NCBI RefSeq assembly: GCF_041902845.1
Contig: NZ_CP159486.1
Coordinates: 2,790,001 to 2,854,000 of the forward strand
DNA from: Limibacterium fermenti
GTDB taxonomy: Bacteria > Bacteroidota > Bacteroidia > Bacteroidales > Dysgonomonadaceae
Direction of reading: 5' to 3'
DNA length: 64,000 nt
Shown here: in pieces, positions 1 through 8,729 of the stretch
Position numbering within the stretch: position 1 is the stretch's first letter
How the letters are laid out: each line of letters opens with the position of its first letter
Notes under the pieces: model-generated
What the model was told of the DNA's origin: nothing
Database searches by the model: none
The model's input: the letters and a program-made list of their open reading frames with translations, nothing else
Made by a program: the position numbers and the translations under genes

Positions 1-626
1 CGCCGGTCGTATCGTGTATACATAGGATCGAGGCGATGATCCCCCACTCTTTCTCCGTTAATATACAACTCGTACAAGCCGGCTACCGCGATATACGCGC
101 GCGCCGAACGAATCGCCTTGCCTGCGCGGAATTCTTTCCGGAAGTAAGGCGCTTGTTTCACCTGAATGCTGTTTCCGTCGAAACCGTTTCCGTCGCTAAT
201 CCAACTGCCCTTCCAACCGGAGGGATACATGATTCCGGTTTCAAAAAACGCCGGTTGCGACCAGTCCGACCATTGTCCTTCGTCATTCAAAACCCGTACA
301 CTCCAAAAATATCGGGTAAAAGGTAACAACTCCGGCCCTTCATATACCGCCGGAATAACGGAGGATTCGACTATATCGGATTTCCAACTATTCCCCTGTC
401 CGCCGGCGACCTCTTGTTGATCCCTCCCGACCGACAACTGATAGGCTGTTTGAGACATCCCGGACTTTTCTGATGTTAATTGCCACGTAAACCGCGGCCG
501 GGCTTCATCAATACCCAATGGATTGTCGAGATATTCACATCTCAGGTTATTGACTGTTACCTGGCTCTTCCCCTGAAGTCCATTTAGCATTAAAACAATT
601 GAAAGTAAAAGGATTGTCCGATTCAT
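1..626 (-). CDS. Alpha-L-rhamnosidase, GH78 family (5' part, runs off left edge)
   Basis: Reading leftwards from ATG at 626, an open frame of at least 208 codons reaches the window edge, so only the N-terminus is present. The first ~22 residues form a signal peptide (MNRTILLLSIVLMLNGLQGKSQ). The segments VNNLRCEYLDNPLGIDEARPR, FTWQL and, further in, LYELYINGERVGDHRLDP are the conserved N-terminal beta-sandwich motifs of Bacteroidota alpha-L-rhamnosidases. This family removes terminal rhamnose from plant polysaccharides, and the protein is probably periplasmic or on the surface. It lies in the same direction as the SusC/SusD locus upstream, so it probably serves that locus. The catalytic (alpha/alpha)6 domain is outside the window and its integrity cannot be judged. 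Confidence 0.85.
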   Translation of the reverse strand, partial: MNRTILLLSIVLMLNGLQGKSQVTVNNLRCEYLDNPLGIDEARPRFTWQLTSEKSGMSQTAYQLSVGRDQQEVAGGQGNSWKSDIVESSVIPAVYEGPELLPFTRYFWSVRVLNDEGQWSDWSQPAFFETGIMYPSGWKGSWISDGNGFDGNSIQVKQAPYFRKEFRAGKAIRSARAYIAVAGLYELYINGERVGDHRLDPMYTRYDR

Positions 627-758
627 TTTATGTCTATTCTTATTTATATTTTTCCACCTCTCAGATTTTACGGCATAAAAGTAGCAAATAGATTTCTTCT
701 TTATACTTTGAAATATGATTTTAAGACTATTGTTTTTGACATTTCAGAAACGGTGAAT

Positions 759-1031
759 CTATTTATCACTATAATGTTCAGCTGAAGAAAGGACTAAAAC
801 AAGTAATCTATCTTCTTCGACAGTATAAACAAGCCTATGTTTGTGGGTTATTCTTCTCGACCATTGTCCTGTTTTATCATTGGAAAGACGTTTAGGTTTT
901 CCTGTGCCGGTGTAAGGATGTTCTTTCAATTCATCGATAAGGCTTTCAAGTTTTTTGTAAGCGCCGACTTCTGATTTTTTCAGTTTAAGAACATCTTTAA
1001 TAGCAGTCGGAGTAAAAATCACATGATACAT
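759..1031 (-). CDS. yoeB: Txe/YoeB-family toxin (mRNA endonuclease)
   Basis: A 90-residue protein with the full YoeB pattern: GTGKPKRL near the middle, GQWSRRIT, HRLVYTV and the C-terminal SSAEHY. In the family, a Glu, an Arg in the SRRIT region and the C-terminal His form the ribosome-dependent RNase centre. The Arg and His are visible here. The start ATG at 1031 overlaps the end of the antitoxin gene by 13 nt, the usual coupled arrangement. Its expected role is to cleave mRNA on the ribosome when the labile antitoxin is lost. The gene looks intact. It lies between a sugar-locus oxidoreductase and the GH78 gene, where it has no obvious metabolic role. Confidence 0.85.
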   Translation of the reverse strand: MYHVIFTPTAIKDVLKLKKSEVGAYKKLESLIDELKEHPYTGTGKPKRLSNDKTGQWSRRITHKHRLVYTVEEDRLLVLVLSSAEHYSDK

Positions 1032-1294
1032 TTCTCCACTCGCTTAAGGAAATCGTCCAAGGTTTCATTTTGTTTCATCTCATAGGTTTTTCCATCTTTT
1101 GCTTCTTGAACCGACCTGTCGATTTTTTCGAGCATTTCGGGAGTAAAATCCAAATCGTCATCCTCAATCGGAGTAAGCGTATATGCTCTCTTTCGACCCC
1201 GTTTAATAACAACTTTTTCTCCCTTATCCGCCAAATCAAATAAGGATGCAAGTCTCTCTCTAAATTCTCTTGAAGTCACTTGGATAATAGCCAT
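1019..1294 (-). CDS. yefM: Phd/YefM-family antitoxin
   Basis: A 91-residue protein starting at ATG 1294 (MAIIQVTSREFRERLASLF). The frame stays open upstream, but those codons run through the promoter, so this start is preferred. The N-terminal half (VTSREFRERLASLFDLADKGEKVVIKRG) is the Phd/YefM DNA-binding fold. The acidic C-terminal half (DDDLDFTPEMLEKIDRS...) is the part that wraps the toxin in this family. The gene overlaps yoeB by 13 nt and is cotranscribed with it. The promoter region carries two TGTACA-like half sites, so repression by the complex is likely. Divergence from E. coli YefM is large, so the subfamily assignment rests mainly on the toxin partner and operator. Confidence 0.75.
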   Translation of the reverse strand: MAIIQVTSREFRERLASLFDLADKGEKVVIKRGRKRAYTLTPIEDDDLDFTPEMLEKIDRSVQEAKDGKTYEMKQNETLDDFLKRVEKCIM

Positions 1295-1311
1295 AATTTT
1301 TAATTTAATCG

Positions 1312-1358
1312 TGTACCTTTTTGCGTACAAAGATAAATATAAAAAAGACAATAACAAA
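1312..1358 (-). promoter_or_regulatory. Promoter and candidate YefM operator of the toxin-antitoxin pair
   Basis: On the minus strand there is a TTTG -33 box (1355-1358), exactly 19 nt, and a TATCTTTG -7 box (1328-1335), a perfect match to the Bacteroides promoter pattern. Two TGTACA-like sites, TGTACC (1312-1317) and CGTACA (1324-1329), lie on the start region with centres 12 bp apart. E. coli YefM binds TGTACA-core palindromes with this same spacing. The promoter is directly visible; the operator role is inferred. Confidence 0.7.
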
Positions 1359-1480
1359 CAGCCTATGTATGAATGCGTCCGACACTCTAAAAAAATCTAC
1401 CGTTTATTTAAACACCTCCTTAACCGCTTCAAAATATCCGTATCCAAATACATTACAAGGTTGTAAATAGCTTGTTTCTG

Positions 1481-2830
1481 TCATTCTATTTGAAGTTTTT
1501 GAGCATCCCATTTAATCACCTCATTCAGCAAGTAACTTTCGGAACTTAATAAAGCCGGGGCAGCTGAACGCACTGCAAAAATGGCATCCGCAATCAAAGG
1601 TAAGCCATTGCGTATGCTATTGATGAAATTAAAATGGTGATCATAATGCCCTCCCCTATACCCATTTTCCACGTGAAAAACAAATTCACGCGCAGATATT
1701 TTTTCAACAACACTCACTTCACTAAACTGCTTTAACACGTCAAAATGATTCACATTTGCATCATAGGTCGTTTTTAATATAACTCTATCCCATCCGACCT
1801 CCAACGAGCCGTTAGAACCTATAATTGTAAAATCGACGCTCCCCCATTTTTTCGATATGCCATCCACATAATTAGCGCCTAGTTGCAACGTAAAAGAACC
1901 TAGAGCATTTCTGTCGGGATAATCAAAATATCCCAACATGATATCCGGCGTATCACGTGAGCCATCAGTATAATGACGTATGCCTCCCGTGCTGTAGACT
2001 TTTCCGGGTCCGATCGCATCCATGATATAATGCACGCTTGCCAATACATGAACAAATAAATCTCCGGCGATACCGGTTCCATAGTCCATCCAGTTACGCC
2101 ACGCAAAAAAACGTTGAGCGTCGAATGGCCGTTTAGGTGCATTTCCTAAAAATCGATCCCACCAGATTGTTTTTTCATTTGCATCATCTGGCGCCTTATA
2201 AGCATGCAGTTTGCCGGGCGCTGCAGTAAATTGCCCGTTTATAAAATTCACCGGTCCAATTATTCCCTGATGAATTAATAATCGCGCAGCCCTATTTCCC
2301 CATGATGACATTCCCTGGTTACCCGCTTGAAATAGTACTTTGTTTTTTTTCTGTGCCTGAATCAAGGTTTTGCCTTCCTTTAATTTATGAATTACCGGCT
2401 TTTCGCAATATACATGTTTACCGGCATCCATCGCTTCAATGGCTATCGATTGGTGCCAATGATCGGGAGTCGCTATAATGACTGCATCTATATCTTTTCG
2501 TGAAAGAATTTCTTTATAATCTTTCGTAATAAAGAGGTCATTACCCCACTGTCGTTTAGCATCTTCCAATCGCCGATCGTACAGATCGCAAACACCGATT
2601 AATTTTACACCGCCGAGTGACAAGGAAGTATTCGCATCTGCAGTACCCATTTCCCCTTTACCTATTAGGGCGATATTGATAAATGAATTCGCAGACAAGC
2701 TCCTTCTACCCTTTTGAGCGGATATAGAATCTGCTGCGGATAAAACCGACGGAATAAATGGTAAAGTTGCCGTTCCGACTGCTATTTTCTTTAAAAAACT
2801 TCTTCTGTTCTGTTTATACAATCCATTCAT
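1481..2830 (-). CDS. Gfo/Idh/MocA-family NAD(P)-dependent oxidoreductase, Tat-exported
   Basis: A 449-residue protein from ATG 2830; two upstream codons are open but begin with TTG. The N-terminus has a twin-arginine signal (QNRRSFLKKIAVGTATLPF), so export in folded form is likely. INIALIGKGEMGT is the dinucleotide-binding motif, DAVIIATPDHWH and CEKPVIHK (the EKP lysine) are family hallmarks, and a C-terminal alpha/beta domain follows. Family members oxidise or epimerise sugars or, in GH109, hydrolyse alpha-N-acetylgalactosaminides by an NAD-dependent route. The substrate cannot be read from the sequence. It follows the GH43 gene in the same direction with a 100-nt gap and probably belongs to the polysaccharide locus. 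Confidence 0.85.
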   Translation of the reverse strand: MNGLYKQNRRSFLKKIAVGTATLPFIPSVLSAADSISAQKGRRSLSANSFINIALIGKGEMGTADANTSLSLGGVKLIGVCDLYDRRLEDAKRQWGNDLFITKDYKEILSRKDIDAVIIATPDHWHQSIAIEAMDAGKHVYCEKPVIHKLKEGKTLIQAQKKNKVLFQAGNQGMSSWGNRAARLLIHQGIIGPVNFINGQFTAAPGKLHAYKAPDDANEKTIWWDRFLGNAPKRPFDAQRFFAWRNWMDYGTGIAGDLFVHVLASVHYIMDAIGPGKVYSTGGIRHYTDGSRDTPDIMLGYFDYPDRNALGSFTLQLGANYVDGISKKWGSVDFTIIGSNGSLEVGWDRVILKTTYDANVNHFDVLKQFSEVSVVEKISAREFVFHVENGYRGGHYDHHFNFINSIRNGLPLIADAIFAVRSAAPALLSSESYLLNEVIKWDAQKLQIE

Positions 2831-2930
2831 AATCAATTTTATAATATTAACATTACCGTCTCTTTCTTATCGGGACTTTATCTCTAAGCGTAACTATCGG
2901 GTTTGAATCGCGTCGACATCTGTTCATATT

Positions 2931-4466
2931 TTATGGAAACAATGCTTTTAAATGCCTGAAAGATTCTTTCTTTATAGGGACTACATCTTCTTTGGAATCC
3001 GATTTTACGAAATCGACATCCACGATGCCCGTTTTCCGCGGTTGCACTTGACTGTTGGAAGCATGTACATGAAAAACATATTTGTAGTTACCGTTTTTAT
3101 CCCGGAATAAATCGCCATGCCCTGATCCATTATACCCTATTTTAAGTCGATCGATTATCGGGTTCCCTCCGTATTTCGTCCAAGGGCCTGTTGGCGAAGC
3201 GCTGGTTGCATAACCTACGGAATAATGGATATTTCCAAAATAATTGGCCGAATAAAAAAGATAGTATAAATTTTGATGTTTTATAACCGTAGGGCCTTCC
3301 GTAACGGATTGATTCGGATTAGCTTTTTCCCATCCGCTTTCAGCTTCAACACATAATAGAGGATCGGTCTTTATATCCGAAAGATCGCTCTCGAGTTCGG
3401 CAACATATATCTTATAAGGCTTATTGACTTCAAATCTCACGTAATACAGATAGGGTTTTCCACTGTCGTCTATAAATAGATAAGGATCGATTTGTGTAGT
3501 TGTCCCGGATATTTTGCGAAAGGGAGATGATTGTGTAAAAGGCCCCAAAGGTGAATCGCTATTGGCTATCGCAATTTGTTCATTTGCAGCGTAAGCCATG
3601 TAGAGGCTATTTTTATATTTAAAGACTTGAGGCGCCCAAAACCAATCCGTGCCGAATGTTTCACCGCTTTTTAAAGCATAACCCTCCCTTACTCCGGCCG
3701 GCCCCTTCCATTCCTGCAAATCGGTTGAAGAGTATACCAAAAATCCCTTGTCGCCACCAGTACCATATAAATAATAGGTATCGTTATATAAGAAGATAGT
3801 GGGGTCAGCCAATTCGATATCGGCATATTTTTTTGCAGTTGTAAAGCGAATTTTTTCCAAATAGGTCGTTTTACCTCCCTTGTCTATTACATACGGAAGG
3901 ATATTATATTGGGTATTCCGTTTTAAATCTGAAAAAAGAATATCCGCGTCTAAAAACTCCTTTTTCACAGGATCATTTTTACTGACTTCCGTTTCGCTAT
4001 AATGGAAGCCCCATTCCTTCAGTTTATTGACACCGGTAAACGAAATCACTGCCGAATTACTGGTAATGCTCTCCGGATCAACGGTTGCAGTATAAACAAA
4101 AGCCGATAAAGTGGTAAAGCTTTTTTCTTCTCCGTATTGAACTGCGCCGTCATCGACATACGCGCGGTAACGATACGTTTTGTCCGGGGTCAATCCGACG
4201 AACTCAACTCCGAAATGATCTCCCGAAGAGATGGTTCGAGGATGTTTTTCATACCCGTTTCCGTCATCCAGTTCTATCCCGTATTGAGAGATTGTGCCGG
4301 TTCCCTTATCCGTAATCTTGCCTTTACACATGCCCGTTATATCACTTATTTGCTCCACTTCAAGCGTTTCGACCTGTGCCGGGCAATTCTCAGGCGCTTT
4401 ATTATCACGGCACGACAAGAAAAAAAATAGCACCAATAAAAAGATAAGCACGCTGTTATTTTTCAT
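2931..4466 (-). CDS. Glycoside hydrolase family 43 lipoprotein with two N-terminal Ig/FN3-like domains
   Basis: A 511-residue protein with a lipoprotein signal (FFFLSC, Cys19). Residues ~30-210 look like two fibronectin-type modules (each ends YRYRAYV..GEEKSFTT or YLEKIRFTT). A five-bladed GH43 catalytic domain occupies ~213-500. The expected acids are visible: Asp221 in ELADPTIF (base), Asp327 in QIDPYLF (pKa modulator) and Glu390 in VTEGPTV (acid). GH43 enzymes cut arabinan, arabinoxylan or related side chains. The specificity here is unknown. It is probably anchored on the outer membrane, and lies downstream of the CBM lipoprotein after a 160-nt gap that contains an inverted repeat. Confidence 0.88.
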   Translation of the reverse strand: MKNNSVLIFLLVLFFFLSCRDNKAPENCPAQVETLEVEQISDITGMCKGKITDKGTGTISQYGIELDDGNGYEKHPRTISSGDHFGVEFVGLTPDKTYRYRAYVDDGAVQYGEEKSFTTLSAFVYTATVDPESITSNSAVISFTGVNKLKEWGFHYSETEVSKNDPVKKEFLDADILFSDLKRNTQYNILPYVIDKGGKTTYLEKIRFTTAKKYADIELADPTIFLYNDTYYLYGTGGDKGFLVYSSTDLQEWKGPAGVREGYALKSGETFGTDWFWAPQVFKYKNSLYMAYAANEQIAIANSDSPLGPFTQSSPFRKISGTTTQIDPYLFIDDSGKPYLYYVRFEVNKPYKIYVAELESDLSDIKTDPLLCVEAESGWEKANPNQSVTEGPTVIKHQNLYYLFYSANYFGNIHYSVGYATSASPTGPWTKYGGNPIIDRLKIGYNGSGHGDLFRDKNGNYKYVFHVHASNSQVQPRKTGIVDVDFVKSDSKEDVVPIKKESFRHLKALFP

Positions 4467-4486
4467 TTGTAATGTTATAAAATAAA

Positions 4487-4605
4487 TATGATTATCCGCT
4501 ACTTGTCATAGAGGCTAAAGACCTCCCCACCCCGATATTATAGCGAATCGGGATACGTGTTAAAAATATATCTCTAACCGATATAACATATCACGGATAA
4601 TCATA
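4487..4605. repeat. Perfect 12-bp inverted repeat bounding a ~119-bp intercistronic element
   Basis: TATGATTATCCG (4487-4498) is repeated in perfect inverted form as CGGATAATCATA (4594-4605). Inside lies a smaller CCCGAT/ATCGGG pair. The element fills most of the gap between the CBM lipoprotein and GH43 genes. It could be a small foldback element or an RNA structure controlling the downstream GH43 gene; the sequence does not decide. Confidence 0.5.
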
Positions 4606-4626
4606 AAAGCAGATACTATGTACTCC

Positions 4627-5682
4627 CTATTTTTTGGTAAACTTCAAAATCCGGACATTATGCCCTCCCCCGAAATAATATTTAATCTTATGCCTTCCTT
4701 CCGTCAATGATAGAGTCAGCTTATCCTGTGGGGAAGAAATCCATTTATAATTACCCCAACCGCCCGTATCGGGAACAGAGATGGGACCGGTCGCATCTAC
4801 ACCATCAACTTCAAGATGAAAACTTCCGTTACCGCCAACAGCCGCAAATACCTCTACGCCGTATTCACCCGCATCTTGCACTTCCACAGTATATAACAAC
4901 CATTCTCCTTCACCGGTATAACCGACGTTATCACCATTTCCCTCAATATCGACAGAAGCGCTTTGGTCATCGCCATTGTTCGCACGATAGTTATTATTCG
5001 TTCGGTTTTCCTTGTCATTATCGTGAAAAGCATATCCGTCACCACCTAAATCGAAATTCGCGGCCGGTAATTCATACGCTGCCGATGCGGAAAGGACATG
5101 AGGGTCTTTAAACGAACGCGTAAAAGCTACATCCACCGATATTTTTTTCTCTATATCGCCTATGCGATAAACAATATTGGTTAAACCTTCACTTACAACT
5201 GTAATTTCACCTCCTTCGTTTACAGTGGCCACATTCTGATTTTCCGAATGCCAGGAATAAGGCGGCATATCGTTCGCGTTTTCCGGCACAAACGTCACGT
5301 CGACGGTTTTCTTGTTTCCAGGGAGAAGTTCGAGGGATTCGTCGCTCAGAACTACATCTTGAAGCGGAATCCTCACCACAGCCGTAATTGGCACTTTTGT
5401 ACTGACACCTGCTCCGGAAGCAATAATACTGGTCGAGCCGGCGCCGACGGCTTCCACTAATCCGCCCGATGTAACGGTAGCCACCGCAAGGTCTTCACTC
5501 GTCCAATGATAGGTTCCTTCAGTAGGGCTGGCAGTAAGTTGAAACCGGTCGCCTACGAAAATTGACAGAGATTTTCTATTTACATAGATACTGTTTTCTT
5601 CAACCGGTTTATCGTAGTCGCCACAACCGATAAAACCCATTAAAAGCGACCCCAAAATCAATATTATACATTTATTTTTCAT
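4627..5682 (-). CDS. Surface lipoprotein with two Big2-type domains and a CBM6-like domain
   Basis: A 351-residue protein with a lipobox (LLMGFIGCG, Cys20). Residues ~32-105 and ~108-190 are Big2-type immunoglobulin folds (for example WTSEDLAVATVTSGGLVEA and WHSENQNVATVNEGGEITV). The C-terminal ~150 residues (VGYTGEGEWLLYTVEV, GRHKIKYYFGGGHN) resemble a family 6 carbohydrate-binding module. No catalytic motif is seen, so a surface glycan-binding protein is the likely role, comparable in position to SusE/F. It follows the DUF1735-type gene by 24 nt in the same direction. Confidence 0.75.
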   Translation of the reverse strand: MKNKCIILILGSLLMGFIGCGDYDKPVEENSIYVNRKSLSIFVGDRFQLTASPTEGTYHWTSEDLAVATVTSGGLVEAVGAGSTSIIASGAGVSTKVPITAVVRIPLQDVVLSDESLELLPGNKKTVDVTFVPENANDMPPYSWHSENQNVATVNEGGEITVVSEGLTNIVYRIGDIEKKISVDVAFTRSFKDPHVLSASAAYELPAANFDLGGDGYAFHDNDKENRTNNNYRANNGDDQSASVDIEGNGDNVGYTGEGEWLLYTVEVQDAGEYGVEVFAAVGGNGSFHLEVDGVDATGPISVPDTGGWGNYKWISSPQDKLTLSLTEGRHKIKYYFGGGHNVRILKFTKK

Positions 5683-5706
5683 ATTTGATTCAATTTTATT
5701 TTGTTC

Positions 5707-6681
5707 TTACTCCATTCTTTTCAACGTCTCCTTTATCGTGATCCAGTTATCCCAAACCTCAGGAGTAGTCGTGGTAGCACGACTTTTCAAGGTGCGGTAA
5801 CGATAATACAGGTAAAACCGCTTGACGATTTTAGTGTCTGCATACGTTTTCGCCTCTTCATATCTATTCCATTCCTCTCCCCCGTCGAGTTGCTCGATTT
5901 GTATCGTCCCATAAGGAGTGATCCGTACCTGATTCTTTTCATCTATCGTAAGAATAATCGAATATTTTTGAATATCCTGAACGGTGGCCGTTTTGATGGT
6001 TTGGGTATTGCTTCCGGCATACAAGCGAACGGAATTTTTTGTCAACGGACGAACCAGTTTAGAGGTGGAGACGCCCAGATTATTTCCATCCTCGCTTAAC
6101 ACGTTACCTTTCAACTGATAATACGTATCGTTGAGCTGCTCGGCATAATCATTCTTTATCGTAACACGAAACAGTACAGCCGATTTTTCTTTATTGACCT
6201 CGTACTTGGATGTACTTTTAATGGAGAGCGGTATAAAGTAGATCGAATCGGGCGACAATCCTCCTATTTGGACCGTAATGGGCACCTTTACGTATTGGTC
6301 GGGATTGTTCGCCGGAAATACCACACGAGTCGTCCCAAGCTGGAACTTTTCCTCCGGCAGGAGGCGGGCGTATTTGGAATAATCGATATCGAAATTCGAC
6401 CGATTGTATTTGTCGAACAAGACTTCATCCGGCTCCAGTTCAACGATAAATTCATCCGGATTGGATAAGGATCCTCCGCAGCCGACGGATAAGTACGAAG
6501 TAATGGCTCCTTCTTCCGTAATGGCCTCCAGGTCATATTCCGCCGAAAACACATTATCCGTATTTTCACTCAACAGGTAAATCATATATTTATAATGTTC
6601 TCTTACCGAAAAATCCTCTTCATTGCACGCTGTCAGGCAAAAAAGCAGAAAAGCAGAGAAAAAGCATATATTTTTTTTCAT
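5707..6681 (-). CDS. DUF1735-type lipoprotein of the polysaccharide locus
   Basis: A 324-residue protein with a lipobox (LLFCLTACNEED, Cys19). The N-terminal half (YMIYLLSENTDNVFSAEYDLEA ... PITVQIGGLSPDSIYFIPLSI) matches the DUF1735 beta-sandwich found just after SusD genes in Bacteroidota. The C-terminal half, ending in WNRYEEAKTYADTKIVKRFYLYYRYR, resembles the DUF4361-type partner. Such proteins are taken to be accessory surface glycan binders. It starts 42 nt downstream of the SusD stop and is followed by the CBM gene, so one transcript is likely. The domain call rests on recalled family patterns, not a search. Confidence 0.7.
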   Translation of the reverse strand: MKKNICFFSAFLLFCLTACNEEDFSVREHYKYMIYLLSENTDNVFSAEYDLEAITEEGAITSYLSVGCGGSLSNPDEFIVELEPDEVLFDKYNRSNFDIDYSKYARLLPEEKFQLGTTRVVFPANNPDQYVKVPITVQIGGLSPDSIYFIPLSIKSTSKYEVNKEKSAVLFRVTIKNDYAEQLNDTYYQLKGNVLSEDGNNLGVSTSKLVRPLTKNSVRLYAGSNTQTIKTATVQDIQKYSIILTIDEKNQVRITPYGTIQIEQLDGGEEWNRYEEAKTYADTKIVKRFYLYYRYRTLKSRATTTTPEVWDNWITIKETLKRME

Positions 6682-6723
6682 ACATTTAGTTTTTAATTAT
6701 TTTTTTATACTCCATGTCCGCGT

Positions 6724-8718
6724 TTAATCTTCCCAGCCCGGATTCTGATCCAAATCCGGAACTTTTCTTATCTCATCCAAAGAGATCGGCAAGAAAATCA
6801 GTTTTTTATCCACAATCCTATTCCGCGCTTTTGAATGGTTCAAGTGTACCCGATAATAGAAGCTCTCCTTGCCGGCATCGGTGTCCATGCCCTTGAAAGG
6901 TTCATTTTCCGTTTCTTCATAAATACCCCAGCGGCGCACATCATAATACCGCCTGTTCTCGAACAAGAACTCGATCATCCGTTCCCGTTCGATCAGTTTT
7001 TGTACTGTTTCGGGCGAAGCGAGTTCCGCCTCGGTTAACCCAGGCAAGCCGGCACGAAAGCGCACCTGGTTGAAAGCGGAACGTATTTCTTCCACATCTC
7101 GAGTAAAAGTATATTCGTTTCCGCTTACCGTATCGGTCAACGTATAACTCGTCGTCAGGTTATTCAACGCTTCGGCGTAGGAAAGCAGTATTTCCGCATA
7201 ACGGATGATAGGGAAAGGTTTATCGATACGGGCGGCTCCTTCCCCCGCCCATGCATCGTCGGGATGAATATACTTGCGCAGTACATAGCCCGTAATAGGA
7301 TAATTATCGACATTCCCCTGATTGCTTTCTTTTCCCCCGTTGCCATCCTTGTAATATGTTACGACAATATTCTTCCTGGCCGTTTCGGAAGTGGTGCTTG
7401 CCGTCCAGAAACATTCGCTGAAACCAATACTGGCATAAAAACGCATTTCCCTGTTAACATACATCTTATTGATTGAATTTTTAAGAAGATATCCGGAAAA
7501 TGTTTTATCGCTTCCGCCCATAAATCCTTCTTCCGAATACGGATATTCCAGGCTCGAATTGCCTATGTCACGCCCGTCCGCCATATAATAGGCATCTATT
7601 ACTTTCTGGGTTACTCCCATTCCGTTCCAACCGCCCATAATTGCGACGGGAAATGAATGTCGCGTATAATCCAAAACATTTCCGGACATTCTCCCCCAAA
7701 CAAACTCCTTATTCTGGGACCCGAGCGATTCGCCATTGAACATATAGGAATACGAACGGAACGGATCGATACCGCCGGCTCCGTCGGGAAACGGTGCGGA
7801 CGGTACATTAGCGGGTAGCGGGGGAGTATCTCCCTGCTTCTCGATCGTATGCAGTTTGTAAATGCCCATATCCATGACCCGCTTTGCAGCAAGAGCGGCC
7901 AAAGCCCATTTCTTCTCGTCATACGTTTGAGAAATATATTGCGCGCCGTCGGTTTTACGCTTCCAGTCGCCAAAATAAATCCGGGCAGCACTTTGTCCGT
8001 TATACAAAGGACTGGCGGCTTGCAGGCGTAACCGCGATATCAATCCGTAGGCAGCGCCTTTGGTAGGCCGCCCAAAAAAATTGATCGCTACTTCCACGGG
8101 GAGGTATTGAGCCGCTTTTTCCAATTCCCCGCAAATATATTCGATACACTCGTCGTACGTGGCCCTGTGGGTATTATAATATTCCGGCCCTTCATTATTT
8201 TCCAGTACGTTATCACCCAAAAGAATGGCTGGCCCATACTGCATAAGCAAGTGATAATAAGCGTAGGCGCGCATAAAATAGACATAGCCCAACAAGTCTC
8301 TCTTGTCCGTCGCGGTCATGTCTTGGGCTTCGTCCATACGCGCCAGAATGGTATTCGATTTACGAATAATCTGGTACATTCCTCCCCAAATATCCATGCC
8401 GTACAGATTGTTCGGTTTCACCTCTCCTAGAACGAAAGCCATTCCATGAAATTCACCGGTACCGAAAAGAGTAAAACCTTCATCCGTCGCAAAAGGGCCT
8501 GGTGTATAATTGTTTCCAAAAATTCTTCCTTCATCGGGAAAATAGGCCGCCGTTCCCCACACATATTTTTCCAGGTTCCGCTTATTACTGAAAATGGAAT
8601 CCTGCTGAAGCGTTTCATTGAAGAAATAATCATCCGTATCCAAAAAATCACATGATTGGAAAAGCGGAAAGAAAGCGAGCAAAAACAAAACAGTTAAGTA
8701 TATTATTCTATTATTCAT
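6724..8718 (-). CDS. SusD/RagB-family outer-membrane lipoprotein
   Basis: A 664-residue protein with a lipoprotein signal (FFPLFQSCDFLD) and the SusD landmarks: an early YVWGTAAYF repeat-helix region, RAYAYYHLLMQYGPA near residue 150, RYAEILLSYAEALN in the last third, and ENRRYYDVRRWG near the C-terminus. SusD proteins lid the SusC barrel and capture oligosaccharides. It lies 11 nt downstream of susC in the same direction, the invariant pairing. It is longer than typical SusD (~550), as in the group that pairs with NHL/IPT proteins. The ligand is unknown; the linked GH43 and GH78 enzymes suggest a plant pectic or arabinan-type glycan. Confidence 0.93.
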   Translation of the reverse strand: MNNRIIYLTVLFLLAFFPLFQSCDFLDTDDYFFNETLQQDSIFSNKRNLEKYVWGTAAYFPDEGRIFGNNYTPGPFATDEGFTLFGTGEFHGMAFVLGEVKPNNLYGMDIWGGMYQIIRKSNTILARMDEAQDMTATDKRDLLGYVYFMRAYAYYHLLMQYGPAILLGDNVLENNEGPEYYNTHRATYDECIEYICGELEKAAQYLPVEVAINFFGRPTKGAAYGLISRLRLQAASPLYNGQSAARIYFGDWKRKTDGAQYISQTYDEKKWALAALAAKRVMDMGIYKLHTIEKQGDTPPLPANVPSAPFPDGAGGIDPFRSYSYMFNGESLGSQNKEFVWGRMSGNVLDYTRHSFPVAIMGGWNGMGVTQKVIDAYYMADGRDIGNSSLEYPYSEEGFMGGSDKTFSGYLLKNSINKMYVNREMRFYASIGFSECFWTASTTSETARKNIVVTYYKDGNGGKESNQGNVDNYPITGYVLRKYIHPDDAWAGEGAARIDKPFPIIRYAEILLSYAEALNNLTTSYTLTDTVSGNEYTFTRDVEEIRSAFNQVRFRAGLPGLTEAELASPETVQKLIERERMIEFLFENRRYYDVRRWGIYEETENEPFKGMDTDAGKESFYYRVHLNHSKARNRIVDKKLIFLPISLDEIRKVPDLDQNPGWED

Positions 8719-8729
8719 ATCTATATAAG

